Shown here: positions 59,281 through 64,000 of the stretch, one piece after another | Layout of the letters: the number at the start of each line of letters is the position of its first letter | How positions within the stretch are numbered: position 1 is the stretch's first letter | Source: Hermatobates lingyangjiaoensis | Taxonomy: Eukaryota > Arthropoda > Insecta > Hemiptera > Hermatobatidae | NCBI GenBank assembly: GCA_026182355.1 | Contig: JAPFBL010001617.1 | Location: 4,375,001-4,439,000, forward strand | Direction of reading: 5' to 3' | DNA length: 64,000 nt | The notes under the pieces: generated by a model | The model's input: only the letters and a program-made list of their open reading frames with translations | Databases searched by the model: none | Told to the model about the DNA's origin: nothing | Position numbers and translations under genes: made by a program

Positions 59281-59480
59281 GTTCATATTAAGGGCTGAGA
59301 ATTGCTCGTTTACAAAACATTTATTCTCAATAGATAGTACATCCTTAACTCTGTGAAACACCATTTCAATGATGTCAAATACGCAATATATTCATGTGCT
59401 CAATTGAAATTAAAATCAACTAACAATACCTACTTGCCACACCTGTGTATTTTCAAAACAAACTTGTCTGTGAAGTTAGG
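59281..59480. other. Sequence upstream of the recognisable helicase
   Basis: This may be further Helitron coding sequence too worn to read, or host DNA. No motif can be named. Confidence 0.3.
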
Positions 59481-59482
59481 AA

Positions 59483-59830
59483 AATACAGCTAAAAGCCCC
59501 ATAACTTCGCTTCTGTACTGAATTAATAATCTATTTAGAGCCCATATTTTAAGTTAGGCACACACAAATCCAGTGTCAATGTTTCAGCTCGCTATGTCTT
59601 ATGGTGGCTGAGTTTACTTGTGACAAACATTTTTGCGTTAAACGTCCATAACTTCACTTCTACGTTGAATTTCCAATCAATTCATAGCCTATATTTTAAG
59701 TTAGACCTACACAAATCTACTGTAAAAGTTTCAGCTTTATATGTCTTATGGTAGCTGAGTTTACCTGTGACAAAGTTTTGCGGACAAACCGACAAACCGA
59801 CAGAAATTTTTCTAAGGGTGGATTCGGTTT
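59483..59830. repeat. Two tandem units of about 160 bp
   Basis: Unit 1 (about 59485-59640) and unit 2 (about 59643-59790) share CCATAACTTC, CTTCT, ATTTTAAGTTAG, CACACAAATC/CTACACAAATC, GTTTCAGCT, TATGTCTTATGGT and GCTGAGTTTAC in order. Unit 2 is followed by GACAAACCGACAAACCGACA. The units differ enough to be old. They may be internal repeats of the Helitron or of another element. Confidence 0.65.
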
Positions 59831-61790
59831 CTCCAATGTATGAAACGTAAAGAAAACTTGAAATGAGTCAGTTCTAAGCAATGTACAGACAAAATCATTA
59901 TTTTATTTATAAAGATGAGAAAATATTCAACGTGAAGGAAATTACTGGAAATAAATATAGGAAGGGAAATGTCTTTGGTAACCTCAAAAAAAATGGGCTA
60001 TTGAGGAAAGCTTTGCTCTATTGCTATCTTCATAGTCAATACTCTACTGTCACAATCGTAAAACAATCCTTCAACTTACAAATTAGCAGTTATACATTTT
60101 TTCAAAAATAAGAAAATAAATAACTGAGGACATACATTTACTATTAAAGTAAGCAATAAACACCAAAGAAACTTAATTCACTTCAGCCCCAATCAAGAAC
60201 ATAGTAGATAACTATAATTATAAAAAGAGGATTTATTTTTAATTTGGCAAAAGACAAGGAGGGTAGGAAGGATAGAGGAGAGTGTCAGGATGTCAAGGGA
60301 AAAGACCGACTGGACCTCAGCCAAGAGCAGTAAATGTCTGTAGGGAGAACCCGCTAACGGCCACCATTCACCAATGCGCTTTCCATCACCTTGTGTAACT
60401 CCGACTCGTCCTAGCAACAGTCTCATTTCTAGTTGAAATTAGATCACAGCGACTTCTTCACTTCTTTTCGAATTTAAGTTGATTTAAAAGAAAATTCAAA
60501 GACCAAGTTACTAATGCTTCCAAAACCATAACAGATTTCTTCAACTCAATTCAGAACTATCTGAAGTAGGATTTATAATTTTTACAACTTTCAGCTTGAA
60601 ATGTACTACTCGGAGGAAGGTTAGTCATAACTGAATATCTGGAGATCTTCCAACAGATTAACTAAAATATAACTTTCGAAAGGCTATTGCGTTCATATTT
60701 AGAATATATTCTAAAATAAACAACGTTAGACGAAAATGAGGTAGACGACTAATATGCACTCCGATGACCCATGACAACGCACAGGAAACATATACGATCA
60801 ACTCAAGTATGACCACAGAGGTTCATATGTAGTTTGTGCTAGTTCAGGTGTTAGAAGGCACCAAATGTTAAACCGAAAATCATGTACGCGTTATGGATTC
60901 ACATTGTAAAAGTTACTTTTTACAAGTGATTAACTATTTAAATAAACTTTAAATGAATGCAATAAAAGCACAATTGGTTCAGTTTTATTTCATTCCCCTA
61001 TTTATTAAATATTTCCATCTAAATATTAGCAGTTTCTTTCTAATTGGTTAGGTTAAGGCTGATCCCAAAGGAAGGGGAAAAAGTCAATAAAAAAGTCAGT
61101 CATAAGGTCTTTTCTGACAATACAGAACAGACTTCAGGTAGACCTAAATTTCGTTTTGCTTAAGTTCATTAGGGTAGCGATTTTTAACAACACAATACTT
61201 GTCAGGAACGACAGAGTGAACTCTTCTCACAGAGATGGAATAATTTCCATAACTCTCATGGGAAAAAAATTAAGTTATTTCAACATTGGAAACACAAACT
61301 TTCAATATTAAAGAAGAGTACGAGAACTACTAGATCACATCTAATGGCAACGCCAACCAAAGTTACAAAGTTATATTGTATAAATCGCTGACTTAAAGAT
61401 TAAGTTTAAACAATATATACATTAAAAATTCGTTAAAACGAAAAACGCCATTTTAAAATAAAAATAACATATTAATATGTGATTTTACTCCACATTTCAC
61501 TCTATTAGTTTGAAAATGATTTTATAAACTTCAACTTAATCCGGCTTCACCTTCAGGAAAAGTAAAATATTTTTAGGGAAAAACTTAACGAAATCGCATA
61601 ACTCTTCATGTTTTTGAAATGTAAAACAGAATTAAAAAAGAAAATTGAACTTCCTGTTCCAATCGGTCAAATACGAGTATCACGTATATTGGTTTGTGTT
61701 CCAGTTGATCTGGAAAGAAAACCAAGTGAATTATTTCAATAAAAATCAAGAATCTTGCATCATTTATCAGACAGCAAATTTCATTTTATT
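59831..61790. other. A+T-rich stretch with a G+C-rich island
   Basis: The island is at about 60250-60425, purine-rich then pyrimidine-rich (GGAGGGTAGGAAGGATAGAG near its start). 60855-60935 is copy 2 of the repeat described at 58390. Frames at 59881-60111 and 60193-60426 have no motifs. Confidence 0.45.
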
Positions 61791-61799
61791 TAACCAAAT

Positions 61800-62025
61800 A
61801 AATTGATTATACAGCTAATTATTCAAGAATGTTTTCAATTTTGAATTATGTTTATATTTAGATCTTTTATAAAATTATTATACTCAGAATTTTATGACAT
61901 GCTAGTATTTTCATGTTCCATCATGCTTAATTGCTTCCAAACTATACAGCACATCTACACTATGAGGCAAATTTTTGTGTAAAATTTGATCCAACAAAGA
62001 TTCTAGACAGTAGTGAAATAAACAG
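61800..62025 (-). repeat. PER repeat fragment F (internally deleted)
   Basis: TTTTGAATTATGTTTATATT and ATTATACTCAGAATTTTATG from the left half are joined directly to CATCATGCTTAATTGCTTCC, TTTGTGTAAAATTTGATCCA and AAAGATTCTAGACAGTAGTG from the right half. Both ends are missing. Same orientation as B-E. Confidence 0.75.
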
Positions 62026-62392
62026 TTTCAAGGTCCCTGGACTACTGTGTCTCAAAGAAATGGTTTTAAGTAGAATTAAGAAATGAGAAGACACAAATCC
62101 ATAAACTACCACACAAACATTCGACTCAATCATCTAGAGAAGAGAAGTCTTTTTAAATGTAAACTGGCTTGACCTTACACTGGATGAAAAGTGTCAGGGC
62201 TATAAAAGTGTGGGCTATATCAAGAATACAGCCCACAAGAGCAAATGTGTGATGTAAAATGCTAATCCTCTTTACAACAGCTCAAGGTGCACGATAACAT
62301 CTCCTTGGGCAAGCGTAAAAATATCTCGTTGTAGAGTAAAAGCTAATGAAATTAGTCTCCACATATAGGAATTCAATCGTATAAACAACGCG
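62026..62392. other. Unannotated stretch between PER fragment F and module site 10
   Basis: No recognisable element or gene; moderately less A+T-rich than surroundings. Confidence 0.4.
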
Positions 62393-62419
62393 TTTCGAAT
62401 CCGTAGTGTTCTTCTTCAG
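62393..62419 (-). ncRNA. Hammerhead-like core, site 10
   Basis: Minus strand: CTGAAGA, then A, then helix GAA/TTC closing an interior with C-A mismatch (GAAC, ACTACG, GATTC), then GAAACGCGTTG. Both boxes are intact. The ACGCGTTGTTTATACGATTG continuation is the style of PLE-associated copies. Confidence 0.45.
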
Positions 62420-63294
62420 GCATTAACTAAAAAAAGCAATGTCATCAGAGAGTTATCTATAGTACAAAATAAAATAAAATAAGGAAGAGAGTACGAACCT
62501 AAGGGTGAGTGTCTGTGGTACAACTGACGGGGAATAGAACAGAAGTGGGTGAGGGTATGGAGTGTACATCTGTTTATCGCGTTGAGTAGAAGAATTATCG
62601 CGCAATAATTTGTTAATTTCATACCCTTCTGCTTGCCTCAATGAGCAAATTCCTAAGTGCACAACTTTTCTCTGAGTGTATAAGAAATGCTTTGAGGCAT
62701 TCCAATGTACTCGTATGTCATCGGAGAGCAAACAAAGTAAAAACTGATTTTTTTATGGACGTAAAAATAATTATAATTTGACATAACAGATCTTAAATTA
62801 TCAGCCATAGCGAACTGACAGATCGAAGTGCCGTTGAATCTTTTTAACTTTTGTTACATGGTGTGACGTAAACAGACTCCAACATCAGAACAAAGTGAAA
62901 GAGAAATGTTGATCATCTTTGGCTCTTTGGCAATAGCTATATCAAAAAGGGCGAAATGCACATTTATCTGAAACTTCATTCTATTTTTTAAACTTATAAT
63001 ATGAAGTTGTAGTGCTTGCAAAATGAAAGCATTGATTTTAATTTTCAACTTGAGCAATGAGCAAGCATAGTGGGCCAAAGAGCTGGTAGATACCTACCTG
63101 GTCAATACGCGCTATCCGTCCTACCAAGTAACAATGAGGAACAGCCCTGGCCGCATATGCCCATACCATCTCAGGGCTACCGTACTATATCAACGGTTTT
63201 ATTAGAAATATCGTGTTCAGATGTATTCTAGTCTAAATGTTGTACATAGAGTATTATTAAGGTATAAAACATGTACTTTTTCTTCTTTCCTTCT
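62420..63294. other. Unannotated stretch
   Basis: No recognisable feature. The overlapping minus-strand frames at 62416-62731 have no motifs. Confidence 0.45.
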
Positions 63295-64000
63295 TTTTAC
63301 TTTACTGTAAGTAAAGTATAGTGATCGTGAAAAAATTCGATCTCCAGATTTTGACAGAATTATACGTTTTGAGGTCCCAAAAGTCGTTTTATGATGTTTT
63401 TGCGATGATGTCTGTGTCTGTGTGGGTGGGTGGGTGGGTGAGTATGTTAGCATTGCTTGTTACCACGCTACGGTCCAGAATCTTTGATGGATCAAGTTGA
63501 TATTTTACACAAAAATGGACCCCATAGTGTAGATGATCCCTATTATTTGGGAAGAATTATGTATGACGGGAAAGTCACTATTTTTGCCAAAAACCGGTTT
63601 TTAGAAAATATTTTTTCTTCTAAACTGCTAACTATAGAGTTTTGAAATTTTGGCATTACCTTTGCGGCTACAAATGTAATAAACGAAAAATATATTCAGA
63701 TTTTTAAAACAACGAAAAATATTTTTTTTTTCAATAAAATGTAAAAATTCTGACTTATAATTCAATCTCAAAGATTGTAAGAGCGATACAAGCCATACCG
63801 TTTGACGTATCAAAATGAAACCATGCCTAAAACTAGAACATTATGTGGAGAATGAGTTGAGATAATTGTCTTCAAAATTACATTCGCTAAAGGGGCGTTA
63901 AAGTACGATTTCTGTTTTCAGAAAATGTTTTTTTGACGCTAAACAGCTCATTAAGAAATCATGGACATTTTTTCTTGGATGTTTTTCCAGAAAATAAGAG
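63295..64000 (+). repeat. PER repeat copy G (cut by the window end)
   Basis: It begins CTTCTTTTTACTTTACTGTA, then AAGTATAGTGATCGTGAAAA. It has a (GTGG)n microsatellite at about 63420-63440, GCATTGCTTGTTACCACGCT, GAATTATGTATGACGGGAAA and ACCGTTTGACGTATCAAAAT. Orientation as copy A, opposite to B-F. The unit would be expected to continue several hundred bases beyond 64000. Confidence 0.88.

Noticed and set aside
1..64000. CRISPR arrays, operons, ribosome binding sites, rRNA or intact tRNA genes
   Set aside because: The window is eukaryotic; no regularly spaced short repeats, no rRNA-like segments and no complete cloverleaf were seen.

Overview
The window is A+T-rich eukaryotic DNA with no intact protein-coding gene that I can recognise. 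Everything identifiable is transposable-element debris typical of animal, and especially arthropod, genomes: Jockey-clade and R1/I-like non-LTR retrotransposons, a Ty3/Gypsy remnant, a Helitron, several hAT-type DNA elements, a mariner-like end, tRNA-derived SINEs and probable Penelope-like element (PLE) ends. A short run of TTAGG-type units at 30.87 kb agrees weakly with an insect. I cannot name the species. The window reads as intergenic or intronic sequence of a repeat-rich arthropod genome.

Layout. 1-4.15 kb: a copy of an unclassified palindrome-ended repeat (called PER below) split by a Jockey element that has gag and endonuclease but no reverse transcriptase. 5.7-6.3 kb: the C-terminal tail of another non-LTR element with a structured 3' region. 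8.5-9.2 kb: RNase H plus zinc-binding tail of an R1/I-like element. 17.15-18.78 kb: a Jockey reverse transcriptase half, 5'-truncated. 19.68-20.17 kb: three consecutive (TA)n-separated modules carrying a hammerhead-like core. 24.48-25.01 kb: a 535-bp TIR element. 25.67-26.38 kb: Gypsy pol fragment. 26.4-27.3 kb: an inverted pair of the hammerhead-like modules plus two worn ones. 30.6-31.2 kb: mariner-like end and a tRNA-derived SINE. 33.86-37.43 kb: two PER copies in direct tandem, the first carrying a hAT MITE with a perfect 8-bp target duplication. 40.67-42.31 and 46.65-47.82 kb: further PER copies. 50.22-52.01 kb: a 1.79-kb hAT with a decayed transposase tail. 58.57-59.28 kb: a Helitron helicase remnant with its 3' hairpin and CTAG terminus intact. 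63.3 kb to the end: a PER copy in the opposite orientation. Between these lie long A+T-rich stretches broken by short G+C-rich islands.

The strongest unusual signals are two. (1) At least seven sites (19.7, 19.9, 20.1, 26.5, 26.9, 27.05 and 62.4 kb) carry CTGANGA (CTGACTA at 27.05), one base, a short helix and then GAAA. The helix sequence changes from site to site while pairing is kept, which points to selection on an RNA fold resembling a hammerhead ribozyme of Penelope-like elements. (2) The PER family has seven copies or fragments in 64 kb, near-palindromic ends, an internal variable microsatellite and a head-to-tail tandem junction, and I cannot assign it to a known class. No gene in the window appears functional, so there is no pathway or operon to describe; the relations are those of nested insertions.
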